Shown: positions 43,487 through 51,820 of the stretch, piece after piece
Layout: the number at the start of each line of letters is the position of its first letter
Numbering within the stretch: position 1 is the first letter of the stretch
Assembly: GCF_026168555.1 (NCBI RefSeq)
Contig: NZ_CP092471.1
Coordinates: 72,501-136,500, forward strand
DNA from: Qipengyuania spongiae
GTDB taxonomy: Bacteria; Pseudomonadota; Alphaproteobacteria; Sphingomonadales; Sphingomonadaceae
Length of the DNA stretch: 64,000 nucleotides
Direction: 5' to 3'
Made by a program: the position numbers and the translations under genes
Notes under the pieces: generated by a model
What the model was told of the DNA's origin: nothing
The model's database searches: none
What the model saw: only the letters and a program-made list of their open reading frames with translations

Positions 43487-44805
43487 TCGACCGCACTCTG
43501 GCGAATATCGGATCGACCTCGCTCGATCTTGCGGCGCGGCGCTTCGGCCGTGTTGTCGCCTGTGACGGCGGGTTGATCGAGGTTTCCGGGCTCGGCGTGC
43601 CGATCGGCACGATCTGTTCGATCGCCCAGGGACAGAACTCGGTCCACCGCGCCGAGACCATCGGTTTTCGCAACGGGCACACGATGATGATGATGCTGGG
43701 CGACACGGTCCTGCTGCGTCCCGGCGCGGTCGTCAGGCCCGAAGGCATGCCCGGCATGCTGAGCGTCGGCACCGAATTCCTCGGCCGCGCGGTTGACGGC
43801 TCGGGCGAGCCGATCGACGGCGGCGCACCTGTTCTGGCCGGCGCCAGCTGGCCTGCCGGCGGTTACCGGGTCGGCGCGCTCGACCGCTCGCGCGTGACCG
43901 AAATCTTCGACAGCGGCATACGTTCGCTCAACGCGCTCACCACTTTCGGGATCGGCCAACGCGTCGGCATCATGGCGGGATCCGGCGTTGGCAAATCGGT
44001 CCTGATGGACATGATCGTCGACAATGCGAAGGCCGACGCCGTCGTGGTCGGACTGATCGGAGAACGCGCGCGCGAAGTTTCCGATTTCGTCACCCGGCAC
44101 ATGGCGGGCGAACGCGCGGCGAAGACGGCGATCGTCGCCGTCCCGGCCGACCATGCCGCCAATCTCAGGCTGCGCGGCGCGATGCTCGCGACCTCGATCG
44201 CCGAACATCTCCGCTCGCAGGGCAAGCGCGTGCTCCTGATCCTCGACAGCCTCACCCGCGTCGCCCATGCGGCCCGCGAGATCGGCATCCTTCTGGGGGA
44301 GCCGGGCGCTGCTCGCGGCTATCCTCCCTCCGCCCTGTCCACGATCACCAAGCTGATCGAGCGGGCCGGCAATTCCGAACAGTCCGGCGGCGCCATTACG
44401 GGCGTCTACACCGTGCTCGCCGATGGCGACGACCAGAACGATCCCGTGGTCGACACCGCGCGCGCGATCCTCGACGGGCATATCGTGCTTTCGCGCGATC
44501 TTGCCCAGCGCGGCCAATACCCGGCGGTGGATGTCGGCGCGTCCCTGAGCCGCGTGATGAACGACATCGTGCCGCCCGAACACGCGACCGCCGCACGGCG
44601 GTTCCGGGCGCTGAGCGCCAGCTACGAGGCCAATCGCGATCTCGTGATGATGGGCGCCTATCGTCAGGGGTCCGACCCGCTGCTCGACGAGGCGATCGCC
44701 ATGCACCCGCGAATGAGCCAGTTCCTCTCGCAAGGCTATCGCGAGAGCATCGACCTCGCCGCCGCGCAGCAGCAGCTTGTCGGTCTGGTGAACCATGACG
44801 CCTGA
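43474..44805 (+). CDS. fliI: Flagellum-specific ATPase FliI
   Basis: A 443-residue rotary-ATPase-like enzyme that energises flagellar export. Walker A is AGSGVGKSVLMD, Walker B is VLLILDSLTR, and the arginine-rich LGEPGAARGYPPS block is typical. ATG 43474 lies inside fliH; a more upstream ATG is out of family. It is followed by fliJ with an 11-base overlap. Confidence 0.97.
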   Translation: MHALIDRTLANIGSTSLDLAARRFGRVVACDGGLIEVSGLGVPIGTICSIAQGQNSVHRAETIGFRNGHTMMMMLGDTVLLRPGAVVRPEGMPGMLSVGTEFLGRAVDGSGEPIDGGAPVLAGASWPAGGYRVGALDRSRVTEIFDSGIRSLNALTTFGIGQRVGIMAGSGVGKSVLMDMIVDNAKADAVVVGLIGERAREVSDFVTRHMAGERAAKTAIVAVPADHAANLRLRGAMLATSIAEHLRSQGKRVLLILDSLTRVAHAAREIGILLGEPGAARGYPPSALSTITKLIERAGNSEQSGGAITGVYTVLADGDDQNDPVVDTARAILDGHIVLSRDLAQRGQYPAVDVGASLSRVMNDIVPPEHATAARRFRALSASYEANRDLVMMGAYRQGSDPLLDEAIAMHPRMSQFLSQGYRESIDLAAAQQQLVGLVNHDA

Positions 44806-45181
44806 GCGAAAGAAGCTGAAGCGCGCGCAGCTGATCCAGCGGATCCGCAGCGTCGAGCGCATGCAATCCGCTCTGGCGGCCAGCGATGCTGAAGCGACCC
44901 GCGCGCGCCTGTTCGGTGTGGCCGAACGCACACGCAGCCTGGCAGCGCATTACGCCATCCGCGAGGACGACGCGGTGGGTGCCGATCTGCGCAGCGGCAA
45001 GGCGATGCGCGACCAGTTGCAGAAGCTTTCCGAACTGAGCGAGAAACAGGCCGAGGAGGCCGAGCTGCATTCGCAGGCCCGGCGCGAGGCGCTCGCCCAA
45101 TCCGACCTGCGACTCCGCAAGGCGGGCGAGAACACGCGCGATCTCGTCCGCACCATCGTCGCGAGCCTGGAGACAAGCTGA
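44795..45181 (+). CDS. fliJ: Flagellar export protein FliJ (divergent)
   Basis: A 128-residue, almost fully helical protein rich in Lys/Arg/Glu (MTPERKKLKRAQLIQRI, then KLSELSEKQAEEAELHSQA). Sequence similarity to FliJ is low, but position right after fliI, length and coiled-coil character support it as the ATPase central-stalk chaperone. It is the last gene before a sigma-54-like motif and fliK. Confidence 0.75.
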   Translation: MTPERKKLKRAQLIQRIRSVERMQSALAASDAEATRARLFGVAERTRSLAAHYAIREDDAVGADLRSGKAMRDQLQKLSELSEKQAEEAELHSQARREALAQSDLRLRKAGENTRDLVRTIVASLETS

Positions 45182-45195
45182 CCTCGGTCCGGTTT

Positions 45196-45211
45196 TGGCA
45201 CGCTTCTTGAT
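45196..45211 (+). promoter_or_regulatory. Near-consensus sigma-54 promoter upstream of fliK
   Basis: TGGCACG-CTTC-TTGAT matches the sigma-54 -24/-12 pattern with the right 10-base spacing, but the -12 dinucleotide is GA instead of GC. It is 31 bases before the fliK start and fits the activator encoded upstream. Confidence 0.5.
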
Positions 45212-45242
45212 AGATAGGCCGCAGATAAACAGCGGACTATCC

Positions 45243-46667
45243 ATGAACATCTCCTTTAGCCTTCCGACCACGATCGACGCGACCGGCATTCTTCAGGGCC
45301 TGTCGGGAGAAAATGCGGCCAAAACCGGGGAAAGCGAAGGCAGCGACGGCTTCGCCGAACTGCTGAGCAACCTCGCCGCGATCGTGCCGGCTGCAACGCT
45401 GGTGGCCCCGGCGCAGGACGGGCGGCAAGAGGACGGACTGTCGGGCGGCAAGAACTTGCCGGTTGCCTTGCAGGCCTTGCCGGACGACGGGGTGGGAGAG
45501 CCCGCCAACCGCACGCCCGAAGCCGAACTGTCCGCGGTGCTGGCGCTGTTGCAGGGCCTCGGACCGGTCGCACAGCTTCCAGTTCCCTCGCCCGCCAACT
45601 CCAACCCGGTCGCTTCGAAAGTGCTCGCGCCGGTGCAGACGCCCACTGCACATCTCCTCGAACCCGTTCCGAACGCCAACCCTTCGGCAATTCGGTCCCT
45701 TTCAACTGCACCGGCAAGCTCGCTCGATGCGGCGCTCTCTTCGATTGGCGAAGGGGTCGACGCTGCGTCCGCTCGGAAGGGCGGCGAATTGAAGGTCCGC
45801 ATCACCGCAGCAGCCAGGCCGGTCGAAGCAGGCGTTGCCCTTCCGATCCATCCCGTCATTGCCGAAGCAGCTCGCGGCGAGCGGCCCGCAGCGGCGATCG
45901 ACGGCGCCCCTCTCGCCAACGCCACGCTGGCGACCAAGCAGGTGCCTGCTTCGACCGAAGCGCGCGGATCGGCTGCCACCGTGGCCGTGTCCTCACAAAC
46001 GTCCACGGGCGATACTGCGAGCGACGCCGACCGCCAGCCGAGTGACGATGCCGGCACCCCCGAGCGTTCCGCAGCGGCTCCGCGCGCCGCGAACAATGTC
46101 GACACCCCCAAGCCGACCGGTCCTGCCTTCGCCGCTCAGATCGAGGATGCCGCCCCGGCGCTGCGTCCGGTCGCCAGCACGCCCCGCCCGATTGCCACCG
46201 ACCCCTTCGCCGATGTGGAGCGCGTGGTCGAACATCTCATGGCCGCGCGCCAGACCGACCTTTCCAAGCCCGCCGCCATCGCCGTGGCGCATCGCGAATT
46301 CGGCGCGCTGACCGTGACCTTTGCCCCTGCGGCCGACGGCATGAATGTTGAGATCGCGGCCGAGACCAACGAAAGCCAGCGCGCGCTCGCCGCAGCCATG
46401 GCGCAGGATCGCGGCACTGTCCGGGCGCAGGACACCGCGCCCCAGTCGGCCGCGCAGCAGAACCAGACGGCGCCCCACGCGCAGGACCGTAGTGCATCGG
46501 GCAGCCAGAGCGGCGCCGGTTTCGCGCAGGGCCATGGCAGCCACCAGAGCCAGGGCGACAACCCCCGCTCGCAGAATTCCGACCAGCGCGGGCGGCACGG
46601 CGGAACCGCCACACCCGGCAATCCCAACACGGCGCGTCCCTCGTCCGACGACGCGCTCTACGCCTGA
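45243..46667 (+). CDS. fliK: Flagellar hook-length control protein FliK
   Basis: A 474-residue Ala/Pro-rich protein. The long disordered N-terminal part fits the molecular ruler of FliK. The conserved C-terminal domain is seen near residues 340-390 (AIAVAHREFGALTVTFAP, then MNVEIAAETNESQRAL), followed by a Gln/Ser/Asn-rich tail. It sets hook length and switches export specificity. ATG 45243 is chosen over 45195 because the putative promoter would overlap the longer form. Confidence 0.85.
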   Translation: MNISFSLPTTIDATGILQGLSGENAAKTGESEGSDGFAELLSNLAAIVPAATLVAPAQDGRQEDGLSGGKNLPVALQALPDDGVGEPANRTPEAELSAVLALLQGLGPVAQLPVPSPANSNPVASKVLAPVQTPTAHLLEPVPNANPSAIRSLSTAPASSLDAALSSIGEGVDAASARKGGELKVRITAAARPVEAGVALPIHPVIAEAARGERPAAAIDGAPLANATLATKQVPASTEARGSAATVAVSSQTSTGDTASDADRQPSDDAGTPERSAAAPRAANNVDTPKPTGPAFAAQIEDAAPALRPVASTPRPIATDPFADVERVVEHLMAARQTDLSKPAAIAVAHREFGALTVTFAPAADGMNVEIAAETNESQRALAAAMAQDRGTVRAQDTAPQSAAQQNQTAPHAQDRSASGSQSGAGFAQGHGSHQSQGDNPRSQNSDQRGRHGGTATPGNPNTARPSSDDALYA

Positions 46668-46699
46668 CCTTTCATCACAATCATCTGACAGGAACCACC

Positions 46700-47281
46700 A
46701 TGTCCACCGACAACGCATCGCAGGAACCCGTGAAAAAGAAGGGCGGCAAGCTCAAGCTGGTGCTGTTCTCGCTCATCCTTCTGGGCGCGGGCGGCGGCGG
46801 CACCTACGGTGCTTTCGCCAGCGGAATGCTTGGTCACAAGGCCGAGAAGGAAGATCCAAACCCGCAGCTTCTGCTGAAGGGCGAGGAAGACCCCTACCCC
46901 TTCGCCGCCGATGGCAAGGAGAAGGAAGCTGCCGAGCCCGTCTATGGCGTCGGCGGCGGCAAGTACCGCACCGCCTATTACGACTTCACCGACGACTTCA
47001 CCTCGAACCTCGCGGGCGACAACGCGCTGATCCAGGTCAGCCTTGCCGCATCGACCCATTACGATGGCCGCGTGCTGATGTGGCTGAAGGAGCACGAGAC
47101 CGCCCTTCGCTCGCGCGTTCTCGCCGAACTGGCGGCGACGAGCGAAGCCGAACTGATGAGCATCAGCGGCAAGGAAGAGCTGCAGAAGCGCCTCACCAAG
47201 GGCATGAACGAAGTGCTCAACGAGCGTGAAGGCTTCGGCGGCGTCGACAACGTCTATTTCCGGTCCTTCATCGTCCAATGA
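46700..47281 (+). CDS. fliL: Flagellar basal body-associated protein FliL
   Basis: A 193-residue inner-membrane protein. One N-terminal helix (LKLVLFSLILLGAGGGGTYG) follows a Lys-rich start. The periplasmic domain has TDDFTSNLAGDNALIQVSLA, the middle block WLKEHETALRSRVLAEL and the end VDNVYFRSFIVQ, as in FliL, which surrounds stator units. AGGA ribosome site; the stop overlaps fliM by four bases. Confidence 0.92.
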   Translation: MSTDNASQEPVKKKGGKLKLVLFSLILLGAGGGGTYGAFASGMLGHKAEKEDPNPQLLLKGEEDPYPFAADGKEKEAAEPVYGVGGGKYRTAYYDFTDDFTSNLAGDNALIQVSLAASTHYDGRVLMWLKEHETALRSRVLAELAATSEAELMSISGKEELQKRLTKGMNEVLNEREGFGGVDNVYFRSFIVQ

Positions 47282-48171
47282 TCGTCACTCCCGTCCCCCA
47301 GGCCGCGGCGCGGGCGGCGAACCACTGCGCCGAGCTGCTCAGCCGTGCGGCGACCCCACCCGATCTCGACATCGAGTTCGCGCGCTTTGCCAACGGCTTC
47401 TCCGAACATGCGAAGGCGCAGCTCGCGGGCATTTGCGACGACCGCAAGCTGTCGGCCGGCATCCTCGAGACGAAGCGCGTGCCTGCCAGCGAGTGGTACG
47501 ACCTCGTCGGCACGGCGCACCGCCACAGCTTCTTCGCGCTCGGCCAGGAAAGCCGGGGCATTCTGGTCTCGGTCGGCATCGGCGAGCTGGTCGCCCAGTT
47601 CGAGCGCATTCTCGGCGGCACCGGCGAGGTCGACGAGAAATGCGTCTCTCTCCCGACCTCGGCACGGCGCTTCGCCGCGCAGTTCGAGGATCGCATGGCC
47701 GAGGCATTGCGCCATGCGAGCGATCGCCGCGGCATCGCTCTGGCGGCGAGCGGCGAGGATACCGACCAGGTCGCGCCCTTTGGCGTCGCCGAGCACATCT
47801 GGACCGCGACGCTCGTCGTGACCGCCGCCGACGGACGGACATGGACCGTCCGCCTCGCCGCCTGCAACGCGATCATGGCCGAGATCGTCGGCACCCGTGC
47901 CGTCTCGCCTGCAACCGGTCGCACGATCGGGGCGCGCGGCGTCGACGGTTCGGCAATCGCCGATGTCGATCTGCCGCTGCGCGCAGTGCTGGTCGATGTG
48001 CCGATGTCGATCGCCCGGCTTGCGAGCCTCGCGCCAGGCGCGGTCATTCCGGTGGCGATCAACCGCAACGTGCCGCTGATGACCGGAAATCTCACTATCG
48101 CACATGGCTGCGTCGGCGAACTCGACGACCGTGTCGCACTCGAACTCACACAATCATTTCTTTCGGAGTAG
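47278..48171 (+). CDS. fliM: Flagellar motor switch protein FliM (divergent)
   Basis: A 297-residue switch protein placed between fliL and fliN. The middle domain is diverged (EWYDLVGTAHRHSFFALGQE, then ILVSVGIGELVAQFERILGG). The C-terminal SpoA domain reads VDLPLRAVLVDVPMSIARLA with GAVIPVAINRNVPL. The usual N-terminal LSQDEIDALL peptide that binds CheY is absent; the protein starts MIVTPVPQAAARAANHC. Identity is inferred from position, domain order and length. Confidence 0.82.
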   Translation: MIVTPVPQAAARAANHCAELLSRAATPPDLDIEFARFANGFSEHAKAQLAGICDDRKLSAGILETKRVPASEWYDLVGTAHRHSFFALGQESRGILVSVGIGELVAQFERILGGTGEVDEKCVSLPTSARRFAAQFEDRMAEALRHASDRRGIALAASGEDTDQVAPFGVAEHIWTATLVVTAADGRTWTVRLAACNAIMAEIVGTRAVSPATGRTIGARGVDGSAIADVDLPLRAVLVDVPMSIARLASLAPGAVIPVAINRNVPLMTGNLTIAHGCVGELDDRVALELTQSFLSE

Positions 48172-48176
48172 AACAG

Positions 48177-48500
48177 ATGGCTTCGTATGCAGATGGCTTC
48201 GGCCTGATCCAGGACATCGACGTCCGCCTCACCGTCGAGCTCGGCCGCAAGTCGATGCGGCTGCGCGACGTGCTCGCGCTGGGTGAATCGAGCGTCATCG
48301 AGCTCGACCGCCTGACCGACGAGCCGCTCGACATGTTCGTGAACGGCAAGCTGATCGCCCGCGGCGAGGTCATCGCCCAGGGCAGCCGTTTCGCCATTCG
48401 CGTTCTCGAAATCGTCGGCGCGACGTCCAGCGAGCCGCAGGTCGACCGTCGGCCCCAGCCGATCACGGTCGAGCCGACCGGTGTGAGCGAGCACGCCTGA
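48177..48500 (+). CDS. fliN: Flagellar motor switch protein FliN
   Basis: A 107-residue SpoA-domain protein: LIQDIDVRLTVELGRKSMRL, VLALGESSVIELDRLTDEPL, DMFVNGKLIARGEVI and FAIRVLEIV match FliN. It forms the lower C ring with FliM. The C-terminal tail is Pro/Gln-rich. It starts six bases after the fliM stop and ends overlapping fliO (TGATG). Confidence 0.95.
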   Translation: MASYADGFGLIQDIDVRLTVELGRKSMRLRDVLALGESSVIELDRLTDEPLDMFVNGKLIARGEVIAQGSRFAIRVLEIVGATSSEPQVDRRPQPITVEPTGVSEHA

Positions 48501-48796
48501 TGTTCTGGTACGTCCTCAAGCTCCTGATCCTGCTGCCGCTGATCGGCGCGATGATCTGGGGCAGCCTCAAGCTCGCCAAGAAGATGCAAGGCCAGTTCGG
48601 CGCGCCCGCCGGTGGCGGCAGCAAGGCCGTGCGGATCGTGGAGAGCACCATGCTCTCGCCGACCATGCGCCTCGCCGTGATCGAATTCCATGGCCGCGAG
48701 ATCCTCGTTTCCACCTCGCGCAACGGCCTCACCCGCCTTGCCGAAGCCCCGGCCCGCCCGGCCGGCTTCGCCACCGCACAGGACGTCATCCAGTGA
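48500..48796 (+). CDS. fliO: Flagellar biosynthesis protein FliO
   Basis: A 98-residue membrane protein with one helix (VLKLLILLPLIGAMIWGSL) and a beta-rich tail (VRIVESTMLSPTMRLAVIEF, GREILVSTS). FliO assists FliP assembly. Position between fliN and fliP and this shape support the call. It overlaps fliP by four bases. Confidence 0.85.
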   Translation: MFWYVLKLLILLPLIGAMIWGSLKLAKKMQGQFGAPAGGGSKAVRIVESTMLSPTMRLAVIEFHGREILVSTSRNGLTRLAEAPARPAGFATAQDVIQ

Positions 48797-49584
48797 TCCC
48801 ACGCCTCGTCCGGTCCATTGCGGCGCTCGCCGCGCTGACTGGCTCCACGATCGTCCACGCGCAGGTCGGCGCGGTCAACGCCGCTGCCGCCGGGGACACC
48901 GCCGTCTCGGGCGCGCTCGACCGCGCTTTCGGCCAGCTTTCGGGCGCAGGGGGCGAGCCGCTGAGCCTGTCGCTCCAGCTGCTGCTGGTGATGGGCCTTC
49001 TCACCATCCTGCCCGCACTGCTGCTGATGATGACCAGCTTCACGCGCATCATCGTGGTGCTCGCGATCCTGCGGCAGGCATTGGGTCTTCAGCAATCGCC
49101 GCCCAACCAGGTGCTGATCGGGATCAGCCTGTTCCTCTCGCTGTTCATCATGGCCCCGACGCTGGAGAACGTGAACCAGACGGCGATCGCGCCCTACTCC
49201 TCCGGCCAGATCGGCGCCGAGGTCGCGATCGAGCGCGCGGGCGACCAGTTCCACGCCTTCATGATCCGCCAGACCCGCGAATACGATCTCGAGATGTTCG
49301 CCGACATCGCCAATACCGGCCAGTTCGCCAGCCCGCAGGAGGTGCCCTTCTCGATCCTGCTGCCTGCCTTCGTTACCAGCGAATTGAAGACCGCCTTCCA
49401 GATCGGCTTCATGCTGTTCCTGCCCTTTCTCGTCATCGACCTCGTCGTCTCCAGTGTGCTTATGAGCCTCGGTATGATGATGATGAGCCCGATGATCGTC
49501 TCGCTGCCCTTCAAGCTGCTGCTCTTCGTCCTAGTCGACGGATGGGCGCTGCTGATGGGTTCGCTCGCCTCAAGCTTCGGATAA
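48793..49584 (+). CDS. fliP: Flagellar export gate protein FliP
   Basis: A 263-residue core export-gate protein. It has a cleavable signal (LAALTGSTIVHA) and four helices. It contains MMTSFTRIIVVLAILRQALG, PPNQVLIGISLFLSLFIM, and LPFLVIDLVVSSVLMSLGMM, the family blocks. Starts with GTG overlapping fliO. It forms the FliPQR gate in the membrane. Confidence 0.96.
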   Translation: MIPRLVRSIAALAALTGSTIVHAQVGAVNAAAAGDTAVSGALDRAFGQLSGAGGEPLSLSLQLLLVMGLLTILPALLLMMTSFTRIIVVLAILRQALGLQQSPPNQVLIGISLFLSLFIMAPTLENVNQTAIAPYSSGQIGAEVAIERAGDQFHAFMIRQTREYDLEMFADIANTGQFASPQEVPFSILLPAFVTSELKTAFQIGFMLFLPFLVIDLVVSSVLMSLGMMMMSPMIVSLPFKLLLFVLVDGWALLMGSLASSFG

Positions 49585-49588
49585 GACC

Positions 49589-49861
49589 ATGGACGAAACC
49601 GCCATACTCCTCTCGCTTGCCGACCGCATGCTGTGGATCGCCGCGCTCGTCGCCGCGCCGATCCTTTTGGCGAGCCTCGCCATCGGTCTTGTGATCGGCC
49701 TCGTCCAGGCCGCCACATCGGTCAACGAACAGACGCTGACCTTCGTCCCCAAGCTGGGTGCGGTGGCCTTCGTGCTGGTGATCCTCGGCGCCTCGATGAT
49801 GGCGCTGGTCGGCGATTTCATGCAGGATATCTTCCTCGAAATCGCCAAGATGGGCGGCTGA
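49589..49861 (+). CDS. fliQ: Flagellar export gate protein FliQ
   Basis: A 90-residue two-helix gate protein: LASLAIGLVIGLVQAATSVN (helix 1 with QAATSVNEQTLTFVPKL) and the second helix around VAFVLVILGASMMALVGDF. Short spacing on both sides places it in the fliOPQR block. Confidence 0.95.
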   Translation: MDETAILLSLADRMLWIAALVAAPILLASLAIGLVIGLVQAATSVNEQTLTFVPKLGAVAFVLVILGASMMALVGDFMQDIFLEIAKMGG

Positions 49862-49877
49862 GGCAGCTTCCCCGCTC

Positions 49878-50663
49878 GTGAACGGTATCGATCTCGGCAT
49901 CGGCGCGCTGGAGCAGGACATGTGGCGCGTCGTCTTCCTGATGACGCGCCTTGGCGCCGCGCTCCTTGCCGCGCCCTTCTTCGGCGCGACCTCGGTGCCG
50001 GTGTCGGTTCGCGTGTCGATCACCGGCGCGCTCGCCATCTTCGTGTCGATCTGGATGCCGGCGGTCGAGACCCCCGTCGCGCTGATCTCGCTCGACGGGA
50101 TGCTCGCCATTCTGGGCGAGGTGATCGTCGGCCTCGCGCTCGGCTTCGTCCTCCAGCTCGCCTTCGCCGCGCCGACCGTAGCGGCCGAACTGATCGGCGG
50201 CGGCATGGGGATGAGCATGGCGGTTTCGCCCGACGCGATGGGCGGCGGGACCACGACCTCCTTCGGTCAGTATTTCATGATCGTGCTGACGCTGATCTTC
50301 CTCGCCACCGGCGCGCATCTCCACTGGATCGCGCTGGTGACCGAGAGCTACAACGCCTTCCCGCCCGGCCAGACCTGGCTCGGCGCGGACCGTTTCGCCG
50401 CAATTGCCGGGTTCGCGAGCTTCATGTTCGAGACTGCCGTGCGGATCGCCCTGCCCGTTACGCTGATCCTGCTGCTGGTGCAGGTGCTGACCGGCATTCT
50501 CAGCCGCTCCGCCCCCTCGCTCAACCTGTTCGCGCTGGGTCTTCCCGCCGGTGTCCTTGCCGGCATGGCCGCGCTCATCATCTCCGCGCCGCTGATCTAC
50601 GACCAGTTCACCGGCCTCGTCGGCGATGCGCTGGCACAGACCGAAAGCGTGATCGTGCCATGA
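49878..50663 (+). CDS. fliR: Flagellar export gate protein FliR
   Basis: A 261-residue protein with about six helices. It contains VVFLMTRLGAALLAAPFFG, a GEVIVGLALGFVLQL segment and LPVTLILLLVQVLTGILSR. Starts with GTG 49878. It overlaps flhB by four bases. Confidence 0.94.
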   Translation: MNGIDLGIGALEQDMWRVVFLMTRLGAALLAAPFFGATSVPVSVRVSITGALAIFVSIWMPAVETPVALISLDGMLAILGEVIVGLALGFVLQLAFAAPTVAAELIGGGMGMSMAVSPDAMGGGTTTSFGQYFMIVLTLIFLATGAHLHWIALVTESYNAFPPGQTWLGADRFAAIAGFASFMFETAVRIALPVTLILLLVQVLTGILSRSAPSLNLFALGLPAGVLAGMAALIISAPLIYDQFTGLVGDALAQTESVIVP

Positions 50664-51820
50664 GCGAGACCGCCGGCGAAAAGACCTATGCACCGACAGA
50701 AAAGCGCATTGCGGACGCCGCGAAGAAGGGCGACGTCCTGCGCTCCAAGGACGCGGGCACGGCGGCGGTCATTCTGCTCGGCGGGGCATGGCTGGCGTTT
50801 GCCGGTCCGATGCTGCTCGACGGGCTGTCCGACCTGACGCGCGAGGCCTTCATGTTCGACACGCGCGACCTGCGCGACTTCGGCGTGCAGGGCCTGCTGA
50901 TGCAGGGGCTCATGCTCGGCGTTCCGGCGATCCTGACGCTGGCGGTCCCGGTCATCCTCGTCACGCTGATCTCGCAGCTCGCCTTCGGGCGCGGGCGCTG
51001 GGTAGGCGAGAACCTCAAGGCCAAGGGCCAGCGGATCAACCCGCTGTCGGGTCTCAAGCGCATGTTCGGACCGCAGGGGCTGATCGAGATGGGCAAGGGC
51101 CTGCTCAAGATCACCCTGCTCGGCAGCATCGCGCTCGCTTGGTGGTGGACCAGCATGGAAACCGTGATCGGCCTTGGTCGCGGCAATCTCTCGGCGCAAT
51201 TGAGCGCCGCGTGGCACGCGATCATCTCGCTGATCTTCGCGCTCGGCGGCGGGCTGGTCGTGATCGCTCTCGTCGATCTGCCCATCCAGTGGCTGCGCCA
51301 GCAGAAGCGGCTGAAGATGAGCCACCAAGAAATGCGCGACGAGAGCAAGGAGAGCGAAGGCTCGCCCGAAATGAAGGCCGCGCGGCGCCAGCGCCAGCGC
51401 GACATCGCCACGGGATCGGTCGCCGGCGCCATGCGCGAGGCGCAGTTCGTGATCACCAATCCGACTCATTTCGCAATCGCCATGACCTACGACCCGGCCA
51501 AGGCCTCAGCTCCCATCGTGCTGGCCAAGGGACGCGGCGACAAGGCGCTGGCGATGAAGGAACTCGCGCTCGAACTCGACCTGCCCATGCTGGAAATCCC
51601 GCAGCTCGCCCGTTCGGTCTATTACACCACGCGCGAGCGGCAGATTATCTGCGAGGATCTCTACGGCGCCGTCGCCTCGGTGCTGGCCTATGTCTTCTCG
51701 CTGAAGCGTGGCGAGACGCCGCCGGTGCCCATGGTCGACGTTCCGGCCGCCCTGCGTTTCGACGCGGATGGTCGTTTGTCGGTTAATCCCACCGCGAATG
51801 CGCCGTTATCAGATCGATGA
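50660..51820 (+). CDS. flhB: Flagellar export switch protein FlhB
   Basis: A 386-residue membrane protein with four helices in the first 210 residues and a cytosolic C-terminal domain. The autocleavage motif NPTH is seen in FVITNPTHFAIAM. SGLKRMFGPQGLIEMGKGLL is a family block. It controls the hook-to-filament export switch with FliK. Stop overlaps fliD by four bases. Confidence 0.96.
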   Translation: MSETAGEKTYAPTEKRIADAAKKGDVLRSKDAGTAAVILLGGAWLAFAGPMLLDGLSDLTREAFMFDTRDLRDFGVQGLLMQGLMLGVPAILTLAVPVILVTLISQLAFGRGRWVGENLKAKGQRINPLSGLKRMFGPQGLIEMGKGLLKITLLGSIALAWWWTSMETVIGLGRGNLSAQLSAAWHAIISLIFALGGGLVVIALVDLPIQWLRQQKRLKMSHQEMRDESKESEGSPEMKAARRQRQRDIATGSVAGAMREAQFVITNPTHFAIAMTYDPAKASAPIVLAKGRGDKALAMKELALELDLPMLEIPQLARSVYYTTRERQIICEDLYGAVASVLAYVFSLKRGETPPVPMVDVPAALRFDADGRLSVNPTANAPLSDR

